64,000 bases of DNA from Diplocarpon mali. Its lineage: Eukaryota > Ascomycota > Leotiomycetes > Helotiales > Drepanopezizaceae. The translations under genes and the position numbers were made by a program. The notes under the pieces are model-generated. The model saw only the letters and a program-made list of their open reading frames with translations, had not been told where the DNA came from and did no database searches. Shown one piece after another: positions 23,685 to 34,268 of the stretch (within the stretch, counting starts at the first letter, position 1; every line of letters starts with the position of its first letter). The DNA lies in contig JAENRP010000016.1 in NCBI GenBank assembly GCA_024741835.1, positions 191,987-255,986 of the forward strand, given 5' to 3'.

Positions 23685-24494
23685 ATGGAGAAGTCAAACC
23701 CACTAACAGCGAAGTTACCGGCATGTCTGGAGGATGTGAAGATCAAAAGCATGCCTGGAAGTGCGTTCTACATCTCAGACTTTATCAGCGTGGACGAGGA
23801 ACAGGCACTTTTGACCAAGGTTTGTGAGATGATTGCGCCTTGAATGAAAACTGCTGACCTGAAAAAGATCGCAACAGTGCCAAAACCTCGATGGAAACAG
23901 CTCTCGAAACGTCGCCTACAAATATGGCCATCAGATCTCAGCAAAAAGAACGCGCTGCTCGACATCCCGTTGCCGGAATGGCTGGTCAACCCTGCCATCA
24001 CTCGTCTTATTTCCTGTCCGGTCTCCAACGCTACTCGAGATCATATCTTTTCCGAAAGTCCCCATAAAGCCCCGAACCATGTCCTTATTAACGAGTACGT
24101 ACAAGGACAGGGAATCATGGCCCACAGGGATGGATCTGCTTATCACCCAGTTGTCTGCACTGTCAGCTTAGGTGCTTCAATTTGTCTGGATATTTATGGC
24201 ACCAATGAAGACTGCACCCGAGAAACGGAATCGCGTTGGAGAATCTTACAAGAGCCGCGGAGCTTGCTGATAACTACCGGTCAATTATACACCGATTACC
24301 TACATGGAATCGCAGATCTGGCGGAAGACATCAATCTTGGGCCTACTACAATCGCAAATTGGGAGCTCCTTCGGTCTCCGGATGCCTTCAGAGATGGCCG
24401 TAACGAGCGTCAGACTAGAATCAGTCTCACATATCGCGACGTATTGAGGGTGTCGAAAATAGGAGGGCATCTTGGGATGTTCAGCAAGCACTGA
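23685..24494 (+). CDS. AlkB-family 2-oxoglutarate/Fe(II) dioxygenase (ALKBH6-like)
   Basis: There are two exons, 23685..23819 and 23868..24494, with a 48-nt intron (GTTTGT donor, GCTGAC branch site, AAAAAG acceptor), encoding 253 residues. The fold is the AlkB double-stranded beta-helix: PRWKQLSKRRLQ, the substrate-lid region APNHVLINEY, the iron-binding HxD as AHRDGS, a downstream histidine in DYLHGIADL, and the 2-oxoglutarate-binding arginines in RQTRISLTYRDV. These match ALKBH6-type proteins, oxidative demethylases whose substrate is poorly defined (nucleic acid repair or RNA modification has been suggested). All three iron ligands and the arginine pair appear present, so it should be active. 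Its stop codon lies only 6 nt from the stop of the convergent DFG10 gene, so the two 3' UTRs must overlap. Confidence 0.85.
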
Positions 24495-24500
24495 TGTAGC

Positions 24501-25443
24501 TCAATAAAGATAAGGAACCATCCGCCAGCGGCCAACGAGGTTCTCTGAGCCAAATTCCTTCACGTACCATTTCTTGGTTGCATCTGCCGTCACCCCGAGA
24601 TTTGAAGTAACGAATCCAAGACCAGCGAATACAGTCATGTTGAATAGATGACTTGGAGGCGCAGATACGATTGCAATTGCGACGTATATGAAACACTCGC
24701 TGGTATAATGGGGGCATAATATCTGACTGAACAGACAGCCCTGCGGGAGGGTGTATTTCTTGAGGTTGGCAAGATACACATGGCAAATATGCTGGGCAAC
24801 AGATGCGATGACAAAAATGGAAATAGCAACGAAAGTTTTCAAAGATGGTGGGCCAATTTCGAGCAATGATTCCTGAGGGTCTTCTCGCGCAAGAAGAGCT
24901 AGAGCGGTCAGCATAAACTGCACGCAATAGAATATCTGACTTACCGACACCTTCAATCCAGACAGAAACTCCCATCACAGCATAGTATGCGATCCCTACT
25001 AGCCACAGGCCAGCCCACATTCTTGAGCGTGAGGGTCTAGTGAGGGTGATGGACTCGTACAGTCTCCTAGATCCCTGAATACCCATTAGGACCCAGGCTG
25101 AAAAGACCTGGTTGACTGTCATAGTACTGGCGTTGGGCTGAGCAAAGGTAGCTAGCAATTGAAATGCTGATCCACGAGTGTAGATCTGATAGCCCCAGAA
25201 TATGGATGACAATACTGATACCACATAGTAATGGGTGAACCATGTGTGCGGGACTTGAATAGAAGCTACATATTCGAAGAGGCTCAATGTTCGCTTTTTC
25301 TGCTCTTTTGCTGGCATTGACGGAGTTGTGCCTCGAGAGCCGTAATTCATGATTTGCTCTCTGAAGGAGGGGACCAACGTTCCACCGATGTTCACAGCTG
25401 TACCAACCACGAAGAAGGTTTTGCATAGAAGAGAAGGATCCAT
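24501..25443 (-). CDS. DFG10: Polyprenol (polyprenal) reductase, Dfg10/SRD5A3 family
   Basis: There are two exons on the minus strand, 24945..25443 and 24501..24898, with a 46-nt intron (GTAAGT donor, GCTGAC branch site, CTCTAG acceptor), encoding 298 residues. This is an ER multi-pass membrane protein of the steroid 5-alpha-reductase superfamily, needed to make dolichol for N-glycosylation. Diagnostic stretches are HTWFTHYYVVSVL in the N-terminal half, LPQGCLFSQILCPHYTSE, FAGLGFVTSNLGVTADATK and the C-terminal VGRWRMVPYLY. The family signature (RWRMVPYL close to the end, HYTSE before it) is intact. Length agrees with fungal Dfg10 proteins. The gene converges on the AlkB-like gene with 6 nt between stop codons, and shares a 226-nt upstream region with RBG1. 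Confidence 0.88.
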
Positions 25444-25669
25444 ATTGCAGGTAAAAATGAGGATACACTTCGACGCTACGAGTTATGGGGAACTGAGATA
25501 TTTATATTGGAGTCAGCTTATTGGTCCGTGCATCGCTCTTTCCCACTTCGATAATTCGCGGTTTTCGCCACTTCAAGATGTGTTGGTGAATCGCTGTCAA
25601 TTGTCGCATATAATCTCCAGACCTGAACTTTGAAGTTCCATTCCAAAATCCCCAATAAGGTCTGCCATC
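25444..25669. promoter_or_regulatory. Compact bidirectional promoter of DFG10 and RBG1
   Basis: Only 226 nt separate the start codons of the divergent DFG10 (minus) and RBG1 (plus) genes, so both promoters and both 5' UTRs are packed here. No TATA element is obvious, as expected for housekeeping genes. Confidence 0.5.
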
Positions 25670-27201
25670 ATGGCGACTACTGTGGATAAGGTACGCGATC
25701 CTAATTGACGTACGTCGTTGTCGTAGTTAACATCCGGCAACAGATCAAGGACATTGAGGCCGAAGTATGTGCTATGCCGCTCCAGTACTCCATACGCTAT
25801 TTCTAGATACGCTCGATTATCGCACCATAGAGTTTCTCTAGAATTTCTGCCACTGGCGGAATGTTCATAATGGCTCTTATTGACAATCTGCAGATGGCCA
25901 AAACCCAAAAGAATAAGGCAACATCCTTCCATCTGGGCCAACTCAAAGCCAAACTAGCCAAACTGAAACGAGAGCTCTTGACACCAACGACGAGCGGTGG
26001 AGGAGGAGCCGGAGCTGGATTCGACGTCGCAAGGACTGGTGTCGCGAGTGTAGGCTTTATAGGATTTCCCTCGGTGGGCAAAAGCACACTCATGAGTAGG
26101 CTTACTGGACAACACTCTGAAGCTGCGGCGTACGAATTCACAACTTTGACGACGGTTCCTGGTCAAGTTCAATACAATGGAGCGAAGATACAGATGCTGG
26201 ATCTGCCTGGTATTATTCAGGGAGCCAAGGACGGAAAGGGAAGAGGTCGACAGGTTATCGCTGTTGCGAAGACTTGTCATTTGATATTCATCGTGCTCGA
26301 TGTCAATAAACCCCTTACCGACAAAAAGATCATCGAGGCTGAGTTGGAGGGTTTTGGGATCCGGATTAACAAGCAACCGCCGAACATTGTTTTCAAGAAG
26401 AAAGATAAAGGGGGAATCAGTATCACGAATACTGTCCCGTTATCGCATATCGACGCAGATGAGATTAGAGCTGTCATGGGCGAGTATAAGATATCGTCTG
26501 CAGATATTGCTATTCGTTGTGACGCTACGATCGACGATCTTATCGACGTCCTGGAAGCAAAGAGCAGAAGCTACATTCCTGTAATTTATGCGCTCAACAA
26601 GATCGACGCAATCTCGATCGAGGAGCTAGATCTTCTGTACAGAATCCCGAACGCATGCCCGATTTCTTCGGAGCATGGATGGAATATTGATGAATTGCTC
26701 GAACAAATGTTAGTTTCTTCGAGTCCGAGTTCAAGCTAGTCATGGAGATTCTGGACTTCTTCAAAAGAGCATGTTCCAGCCATGGAAATGTCACGAGCCC
26801 TGAACTAGCCTGCAAGCCACTTTTAACCCTCGCTAACATTCTTACAGGTGGGAGAAATTGAATCTAGTGAGAGTTTACACAAAGCCTAAAGGCAAGTTAC
26901 CCGATTATACACAGCCGGTAGTATTACGTTCCACGAAGTGTACTGTCGAAGATTTCGTAAGATCACGTCTTTAATCCGATTCTTTCCAGTAATCTGGCTA
27001 ATCACTCCAGTGTAATGCAATTCACAAAACGATCGTTGAGCACTTCCGGGTAGCCGTCGTGTTCGGCAAGTCGGTGAAGCATCAACCTCAAAGAGTCGGC
27101 TTGAGCCATGAGTTGGCTGATGAGGACATCAGTGAGCTTTCCGAAGCATTTAATCTACTGAGTTTACTTACCTCTTCATAGTTACTATTATCAAACGGTA
27201 G
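25670..27201 (+). CDS. RBG1: Developmentally regulated GTP-binding protein (DRG1/Rbg1)
   Basis: There are six exons: 25670..25690, 25744..25764, 25894..26708, 26848..26956, 27011..27131 and 27182..27201, encoding 368 residues, the usual DRG1 length. This cytoplasmic OBG-family GTPase associates with translating ribosomes together with a DFRP partner (Tma46 in yeast). Visible motifs are G1 [10 protein letters not shown]3 DLPGII, G4 NKID, the glycine-rich linker before G1, and a C-terminal TGS domain ([34 protein letters not shown]). Exons 1 and 2 are only 21 nt each (MATTVDK, IKDIEAE), and the last exon is 20 nt, completing the terminal IITIIKR. The phases agree throughout and reconstruct an uninterrupted conserved protein. 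Intron 2 is 129 nt and intron 3 139 nt; the others are about 50 nt. Confidence 0.93.
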
Positions 27202-27736
27202 ATTAGTATCCGGCTGTCGGAGATGAAAACCCTCAGAACCCAGCATTGTCAAGATGCAAGGACGCCATGTCAACCCTACTCCAATATCCGGATGCCGGAT
27301 TTAATCGAAAAGATGGAGAAATTGGTAACCATAACTTGTTGTAAATAGTTTGCATGTTGCGCCGGAAGTCGACAGCGTCGTTCTCGGTCGAGCACAGCGG
27401 ACTGGATGACAACAGCTCAAGGAACCCCATCTACCATCTCAATCACTGCTGTTAATTTCCCGGAGACTATGCTGCTCGCCTCGCCGGATGATGAATGATT
27501 AAGGCAGATAGAGGAATTCACTAATGTCTGACAAAGCTATGTGATAGATAAGCCAATTATGACTTCGACTCTAGCATTGATTCCTCACTCGATGCACTCA
27601 ATTATTGACGTCGAGCTTCGGAAAGTCTAAGCATTCGAAATTCGCGCACTGACCAGGAAGTAGAGCTTTACCCGTGCCGGATGAGGCAGAACGCCACGGA
27701 CGGGTCTGTTTAACAGAGAACATGCCTTAAGAAGCG

Positions 27737-27831
27737 AGATGAAGGCCGAGCTGAAATTCTCATTGTCTGACTTATGAGCGTCTAGGTCGGTCACAACAAT
27801 TATCGAGGGTTCGAATCCTCTCAGCCTGTCA
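27737..27831 (+). pseudogene. tRNA-like fragment (possible class II tRNA relic)
   Basis: The sequence contains GGCCGAG (27744-27750), typical of the D-arm of Leu/Ser tRNAs. About 60 nt later comes a T-arm-like GAGGGTTCGAATCCTC with the B-box GGTTCGAATCC, ending CAGCCTGTCA. An acceptor strand pairing with GCCTGTC is not present upstream, and the anticodon stem does not close well. It therefore looks like a degraded tRNA rather than a working one. This is a weak call. Confidence 0.3.
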
Positions 27832-29012
27832 TTTCATAGAATTGATAGGAGCGAATAACTTGATAAAGTCATTTCCATCGCCGACGTTTGAGAGCTCTCC
27901 AAGGCGACGAGGACTGCGGGAAAAGCGGCATGACTTTCTCATATTCGAAAAGTATTGAGATCGAGGTCCTAAGCGGCGATAATGGAGAAGGGTAATTTAA
28001 AAAGACTGTCTTTCTTATGAATATGGCCCAGCCGTGGTATCAGCTTTCTCAATAGGGATTCTAGGCCGCGAGATCTTTAGGTCCGGAGCCAGGTTAGTAT
28101 TGCCATAGCAAAATTCAGGGCAACTGTGATACTTGGCATATTCCCGATGAGATTTGAGACGAGGCTTGAGCAATTCGATATCGAAAGGAGAATAAGCCTT
28201 CCGACGAGGCGGACGTTGTCCGGAAAGCAGCATGCCACTAGGTCCCATTCCGCGTCGAGCAATGGCCCTTTTCCACAGAGCGCAAGTTAAGGCTACTGTA
28301 CTAAGCTCGTGCCAAGTGCACTGAAGAAAAATCAAGGGCTCAATAATTGCGATCACCAGTCAGCAAAGAGCTTCCTCCAGGGATGGCGAGAAGCGATGCG
28401 GATATGCAATTTTTTTCTGCTCACTTAATCGCCCTTAGCGGCCGGTGAGAAAGCAGTCTTGGTATCGCACGGAAGTTGCTGCGGAAACGCTTGTGACTCT
28501 TAACAGAAAGGCAAAGAAATGGGAGGCATCGTCAGCTGGCTGAAGATGGGTATTTGAGTGGAGTTGTACAAGCGGAGTTCGGCCTCGAGATCAACAAGTT
28601 GGGTCGCGACGAGCCACTTGGAGGCTTTCCACGGACACGGACCACACGGACATGGCTCGCTATGCACACCCTGTACTCCGCTCCTAGTATCTCCTTTTAA
28701 ATACTCTGAAATCGTACAAAAGTTGGAATTTATTTCTAGCTCAGTGCATCCGAAATTTCCCTCTCTCTCTCCAACGTTCCAAACCTCTAGTGGCTTCATA
28801 ATGGAACATATTTTAGTCTGCATTACCCTTTTTTTCTTGCAGACTTCATCGTGTGAAACCCACTGATCAGCACCCCATCAACAGGGGAATACAGCCACTC
28901 AAATAAGGAAGCGAGCGCAACTCAGTTCTTTAAACCTTGGTATTACTTGAAAAAATATGCGTTCTGCGATATACTTGAGGCATTTTTTTTTTATAAAAAA
29001 AGAAAAAAGAAA

Positions 29013-29038
29013 TGATCCGCAGGTTACTTAGCGGATCA
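29013..29038. other. Hairpin: 8-bp perfect inverted repeat
   Basis: TGATCCGC and GCGGATCA flank a 10-nt loop (AGGTTACTTA), just downstream of a T-rich and then A-rich run. On the minus strand AACCTGCGGATCATT resembles the 3' end of 18S rRNA (AACCTGCGGA then GGATCATT), but the match is short. It could be a transcription-related stem-loop or chance. Confidence 0.4.
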
Positions 29039-29157
29039 CATATAAGAAAAAGTAGGACTTGCAGGCTCGTAAGTATTTGAGAATGAAGATTCGAGTGCTG
29101 TTCTAAAGTTGATTTTTCTGTAAGTAGTAATACTCATGGGAAGTCTGCGAAGAAGAA

Positions 29158-29187
29158 AGAGGGGGGAGGGGGGTGGGAGGTGGGGGC
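29158..29187 (+). other. G-quadruplex-forming tract
   Basis: Runs of six, six, three, two and five G are separated by single bases in about 30 nt. This meets the usual G4 pattern of at least four G-runs with short loops. A second, weaker G-rich tract lies at about 29752-29770. Confidence 0.55.
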
Positions 29188-31616
29188 TCTAAGGCTAGTG
29201 AAGCTGTTGGTCAGAGGGCTACTAACCACTCAGAAGAATGTGTGAAGCTTTTGGTCCAATTTTTATGCGACTAAACGTTTATTTGAGGGGCGAAGGGGCA
29301 AGCCGAGTGTTTCCAATGCCTCTACATTGGAGGAAAGGTTTATTCACTGAGTATATTGTGTACTGTGTATGCCTGAAATACCCAAGGCGAGCGCTGATCT
29401 ATGCAGGTGTCAGAGCCTGTTCAATCGTTTGTATTCGCTGCAACTTTGAGATCATTCAAGAAGAGCGGAGGGCTGCAGGCAACTCTGTTAAGGACGGTAG
29501 GAAACTGGAGGTGTTCTGCGATAGGCTGCTTCTGCGAGTTTATTCAGGGCGTGCGGAGCGCTCGTAAGTCGTGATACCAGCCTTCAGAAGATGAAGCTAC
29601 TCAAACAGTGCGCAGGCAAAGAGACACAAATCGTAGCAACCAGAGCCTAGGCAGATTTTACTCTGTTTATTACAACTGACTCCTTGCCAACGGGTACAAG
29701 ATGAATACACGTCAGCATATTTTGATTTGGCCGTTTTACATCTCGGCTTTTGGGGGGGAGGGGGAGGGGTTGCCAATGGGCTCTCTTCAATAGAGTAAGA
29801 AGATATTATACCGAGATAGGCCCGGTGGAGATGCTCAGGGGGCTATAAGCGGCACTAGCCAGTAAGCAGGAGTTCTGTGCAGATTCTCGTTTTCTGTACT
29901 TCATGAAAGACAAGATTGTGAATAGACGACAATGAAATTGCAGAGCTCTTTAAAATATTTTAACCTCAGTAATACTTGGAGTCTTCTCTGCAAACAAGAG
30001 AACACTCCGCAGACTTCGTTCAGTGTTCAGAGCAGCGGGGGCATTTAAGTGGTTGAGGCATGTATCCATAGGTAATATTCGAGGCATTGTACTTCGTAAA
30101 CATCCAGCCAGGGAGTGAGGTGCGGTCCTAGTTGAAAGGCGGTCAGACAAGAAATACTTTTTCCATGTGCCTCCGTAGTCCAATTGCCTTGGAACTGCCT
30201 TTCCGTGCCCAGCAGTGCCTCCCCCACAGCAACCTCCACAACCTCCACAACATCTTATTCATTGATTATTGATATTGATGACGAGGCAACGACATCGGTA
30301 TCGGCCCCCATCCCCATTTGCATCTGCGTCAGTCCTGGTCCTGATCCTAGTCCTGACTTCGCTGACAAGTTATGAGTACCGCAAGACGAGATGAGTTGAG
30401 TACCCGAATGCCTCACCTCATGAATCAGAATGCTTTAGTATGCAATGTGCTTGCAGCTGGCACTCCTTCGAATTCTTTGCATGATTGCGGATGCTGGAAA
30501 GTCAATAAAATTTCATTAGAACAAAACCATTGAAAAAATATGTACGACGCACAGTACCCAACCATGTCCGGGCGGGCGCGTCTGGCCTATCCGCCTCGGT
30601 CTGATGATCCAAGCTCGCGATCAACTTCCATCGGCCCTGGCCAGTGTTCCCTTTCCAGACGCTCGAAACGAATGATNGTACTCGTCGGGGAATGGAGAGC
30701 AGGGCGGCCCTTGATCTCGAAAGCTCGAAGCCCCAATCTCTACTTGGGCTGTCTTTTGCCCGCGATAGAGTACTCGTACAGTATTCGACGGGTGCGAGTA
30801 GCAGAGCCAGCGTCTCTGTAGCTGTGGCTTGCGTCCTGGTCGCGGCATTTGGGCTCATCTGTCGATGCAGCAGTCTCTCGTCCACTACGCCCCATACGCG
30901 TTCATGAACCTGGACGGCGGTAGGGGGTTTTGCTCGGCATTGAGTCAATACGGTGCGAGTACTGTATTTGTGCAGAGGGCGCCACGGCTTCCAGCCTCTT
31001 CCGCACAGGTCTCTTCCTTTCCGAGTCCTCTCGAGTCTCGTATGGCCTGCCCCTTGGCCTTTCAACCCCGGACGGTATCTATAGCACTAGCACTCGCGCT
31101 AGCATCACGTTGCGCTAGCACGGAGTACATGAATCTCTGTGCGTGCTCCTCCACTCCGGCACTTACACCGAATTGCTTGTATCGCACTCTGACCTGCATG
31201 TTGATGGTTGATATTGATGCCGATGTTGGGCTTGCTTCATTGCTCTTTGCGCCTTCCTCTAAGCAAGCAGTCCCTTGTGCTCGACTTTATTGTCTCCAAC
31301 GAAGTATGTACTGCACTGACATTCAGACTCCAAAGTTGCCGCAGCTGCTGAAGACAGGGTTCGTATATTGACGCCGCACCCAGGAACAACCGTTGCTTAT
31401 TGTATCATGCATGCGAGTTGAGTGACAGCGGGAGCCAGGGACAATACCAACGTCCTCGCCAGGCCTTACTGTCCCATAAAGAACTGGGTCCACTTCAACT
31501 GCATTGCATAGTATATGTTGATCTATGAAACCATCGTTCCGAGCACGCTTCTCAGGGACGGACTCGACAGCCGCCTTGCCGACGAGAGCCGTGGAACCTG
31601 GAATAACCCCCAAAAG

Positions 31617-33463
31617 ATGCACGAGTCCATGATGATGCAGAACAGAATGGACTATGATCACCAACAGGGGCATGAAAACGAAGAGTTTGAGATCGATGGT
31701 TGGTGGGGAGGAATCCATCAGATCTATAATTCGCCCTCCCAGCACCAGTCCCCGCCGTATGAGCAATCGGGATTTACATTCACTCAGCCATTCCAAAACA
31801 ATGCACTGCCAACCGAACAACCATTTACTCAGAGGATATCGACAAATCATCATCCACTGCCTCATACTTCGCATCAACCACTACTTCCTTTGATCATGCC
31901 CAGTCATCCGACGTGGCCTAGTATGTTGACGAATCCAGCTAGTTACTCGACACCGCCTGTCGCAATTGTTTCAACTGCAACCCCTATGGTGAAAGGAAAT
32001 TGCAAGAAGCTACCGGCTAACCATGCAGCTCCTCCTGCACGGAAAACCCTTACGGACAGTGATCGAAGGCGGATGTGCCAGTACCATGAGGAGAACCCAA
32101 GTGTCAAACAGACAGAGATTGGAGGTGAGTCACACATACCGGTGATCACTACTATCAAGTCCTTCTTAGCAGACACAATTTACGAGACCTGATAGTACTG
32201 GCCTTTCCAACAGATTGAACCCGGCTGACATACTGCAGCGATGTTTGGCGTTGAGCGAAGGTATGGGTGGGCACTGTAACGTACTCGGCATTGACTAAAT
32301 TCCTCTTTAGTACAGTATCAAAAGTACTCTGCAAGAAGGAGAAATATCTGTTCCTGGAGGACAGGAGTCTCTCTCCGATTAAGCGTGCCAAAGGCAACAA
32401 ATTCCCAGATATTGACAGAGCTCTAGCCAACTGGGTGAGGAAATCCCAGCGGGAAGGGCGCCCAGTTACAGACGAGGACATAAAGGAGCAGGCCAGACAT
32501 TTTGCAGCGAACGTCCACCCCGTTGCGGATAGCCATCTGAAGTCAAATAGCGCCGCTTGGCTCGAGAAATTCAAGCAGAAGAACAAGATTGGAGGCGCCA
32601 AAATAACACGAAGAGCCTCAGAGACCAACGTCTCTGACAGCTCGCTAAATCCAGAATCAGCTGGGCCCTCGACTTCACAAACACCCAACGGAACATCCCC
32701 AATCTCACCAAGAGGCATACCGTCACCGTCACCATTATCTGCGACACACAGCGAGGAGGATCTGAATTTGGAGCGTCGTGACGGGGTCAGATACTCTGCT
32801 CAAGAAAACGGAGGATACAGACAGTCCAACTCGCAAAGCACCACATCTTTGTCGAGCGCATTTGATACAGGTCCTGCGAGCCCGACGACGCCTTTCACGT
32901 TCTCCCCAGATTCCGGCAATTCCTGGCTACCGCTAGAGGCAGCTCAAAATCCTCCCCCGGGCAGCACCTTCCAAAGACCGCGAAGTCAGACATTTCCTAT
33001 GCTCGGAATCGACCCGTCCGCCGTCTCATCGCATTTTAATGAGCCACTACCTCCGAAATTCGGTCTTCTAGAGACTACACCTTCATCGGCATTAGACTCG
33101 CCTGATCACGAAATGCCCCCCTCATTTGGGTTGGACTCCGCACTGCATAACAGCGATGGATCAGCATTGGGACCGCAGTCCGATACAAAAACCACTGGAA
33201 TCCAATCACCTCCGGTATCCGAAGGCCCCAGCTCACCGACGCAGGATGATGCTCGGCGAGCCTTGGAAACGTTCCTCAGCTTTGTTGCACAGTCGCCAAA
33301 CAGGCTCGTGGATGACGACGAGTACATGACTGTTGTGAAGCTTACAGAACGCTTACGTCTCCAGCCCAACGGGGCCCTGCCAGGAGGCCTCCATCGCATC
33401 GCGGAACAAGATTGCGAGCCCACCGCCCCGAAGATGGAACAAACGATGAGTGCGGGCTGCTAA
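31617..33463 (+). CDS. CENP-B-type HTH DNA-binding protein
   Basis: There are three exons, 31617..32124, 32239..32260 and 32311..33463, encoding 560 residues. Splicing through a 22-nt micro-exon rebuilds a perfect CENP-B N-terminal (Psq-like) helix-turn-helix: KQTEIG, AMFGVERS, TVSKVLCKKEKYLF. This is followed by a Tc5/CENP-B second HTH (FPDIDRALANWVRKSQREGRPVTDEDI, ending AAWLEKFKQKNKI; about residues 200-290). No DDE transposase domain follows; the C-terminal half is Ser/Pro-rich and disordered with a final conserved-looking segment DDARRALETFLSFV. It is probably a nuclear DNA-binding protein derived from a pogo/Tigger-type transposase. The ATG at 31617 has A at -3. An in-frame ATG at 31515 would add 34 residues but has a poor context. 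Confidence 0.82.
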
Positions 33464-34268
33464 ACAACCTCATCTCTTACCAAAAGTTCACTTCCAGATC
33501 AGACGTACACCTCCGCGCATTTCCTACGGCGTCACTTACCATTTCCGAGTTCAAATCATGGTACACATCGGCACTGATGGCACATTTAACAACCGGACTC
33601 ACTTTCCTTCCGGCGCATCCTGCATCCACACCAGTTCGATCCAAAACCCTTGTCCTTGTCCTCATTCTATCCTATCCTGTTCTTATTCTACTCCATTCTC
33701 CTCAGCTAAGAGGAGCTGCAGGTCGGCACCGAAAAGGACGCGCTCCGGAACCAATAACAGAAAACAAACACCAGAAATTTCTCCATAAACTCACTTATAA
33801 TTTCCACGCTCACGCGAACCTCTGTGTCCCCGCGATTATCATTTAATTCTTACCAATTTTTTTCCCCATGTGTCATTTCCCGCGGTTTCGTTGGAAGCAA
33901 GTGAGCGTGTTCAGGTCTAGCGTGGAAGGAGCATCGTACCTGAGCGGATTCAGTGGTCTCTTCTTTTTAGAAGAGAATTCCTTCGCATGCCTCCAGAAAG
34001 CGGCTCTGGCTGAGTCAAGGACCCCATTGTTACTTAAATATTTGGGCTGGCAGCAGCAAGGAAGGAAGATGGGAATCGCAAGATTAGGGGGTGGACTGGC
34101 TGGGAGCGGACAGACAGCATGGCCAGTGGACTCGGACTGGGCCAGGTCTATGATCGTTTTTCAATTGCATGGCGGCCCTGTGACATTTTGGGAGGCCCTT
34201 CTGACAAGATGTTCCTCTGAAGCTGCGCCGTGAAGAAGAAATAGCTTGAAATTCGGTTCGGTACGAGT
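33464..34268. other. Intergenic region between convergent genes
   Basis: This 805-nt stretch separates the HTH protein gene from the convergent PXA gene and holds both 3' flanks. Plus-strand ORFs at 33412-33846 and 33868-34233 show no family features. Confidence 0.35.

Larger units (their letters stand above)
27202..31616. other. Long non-coding stretch
   Basis: This holds 4.4 kb without a supported gene. A minus-strand ORF at 28015-28356 and plus-strand ORFs at 28558-28866 and 29238-29567 have no recognisable features. The region carries the tRNA-like fragment, the hairpin and the two G-rich tracts listed separately, and one undetermined base at 30677. Its last few hundred bases should be the promoter of the CENP-B-type HTH gene. 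Confidence 0.4.

Noticed and set aside
30502..31065. Minus-strand ORF of 187 codons spanning an undetermined base, and minus 31323-31877
   Set aside because: No motifs or splice continuity. The first crosses an N and both overlap other ORFs equally well.
33412..34233. Plus-strand ORFs after the HTH gene
   Set aside because: They overlap each other in different frames, show low-complexity composition and have no recognisable domain.
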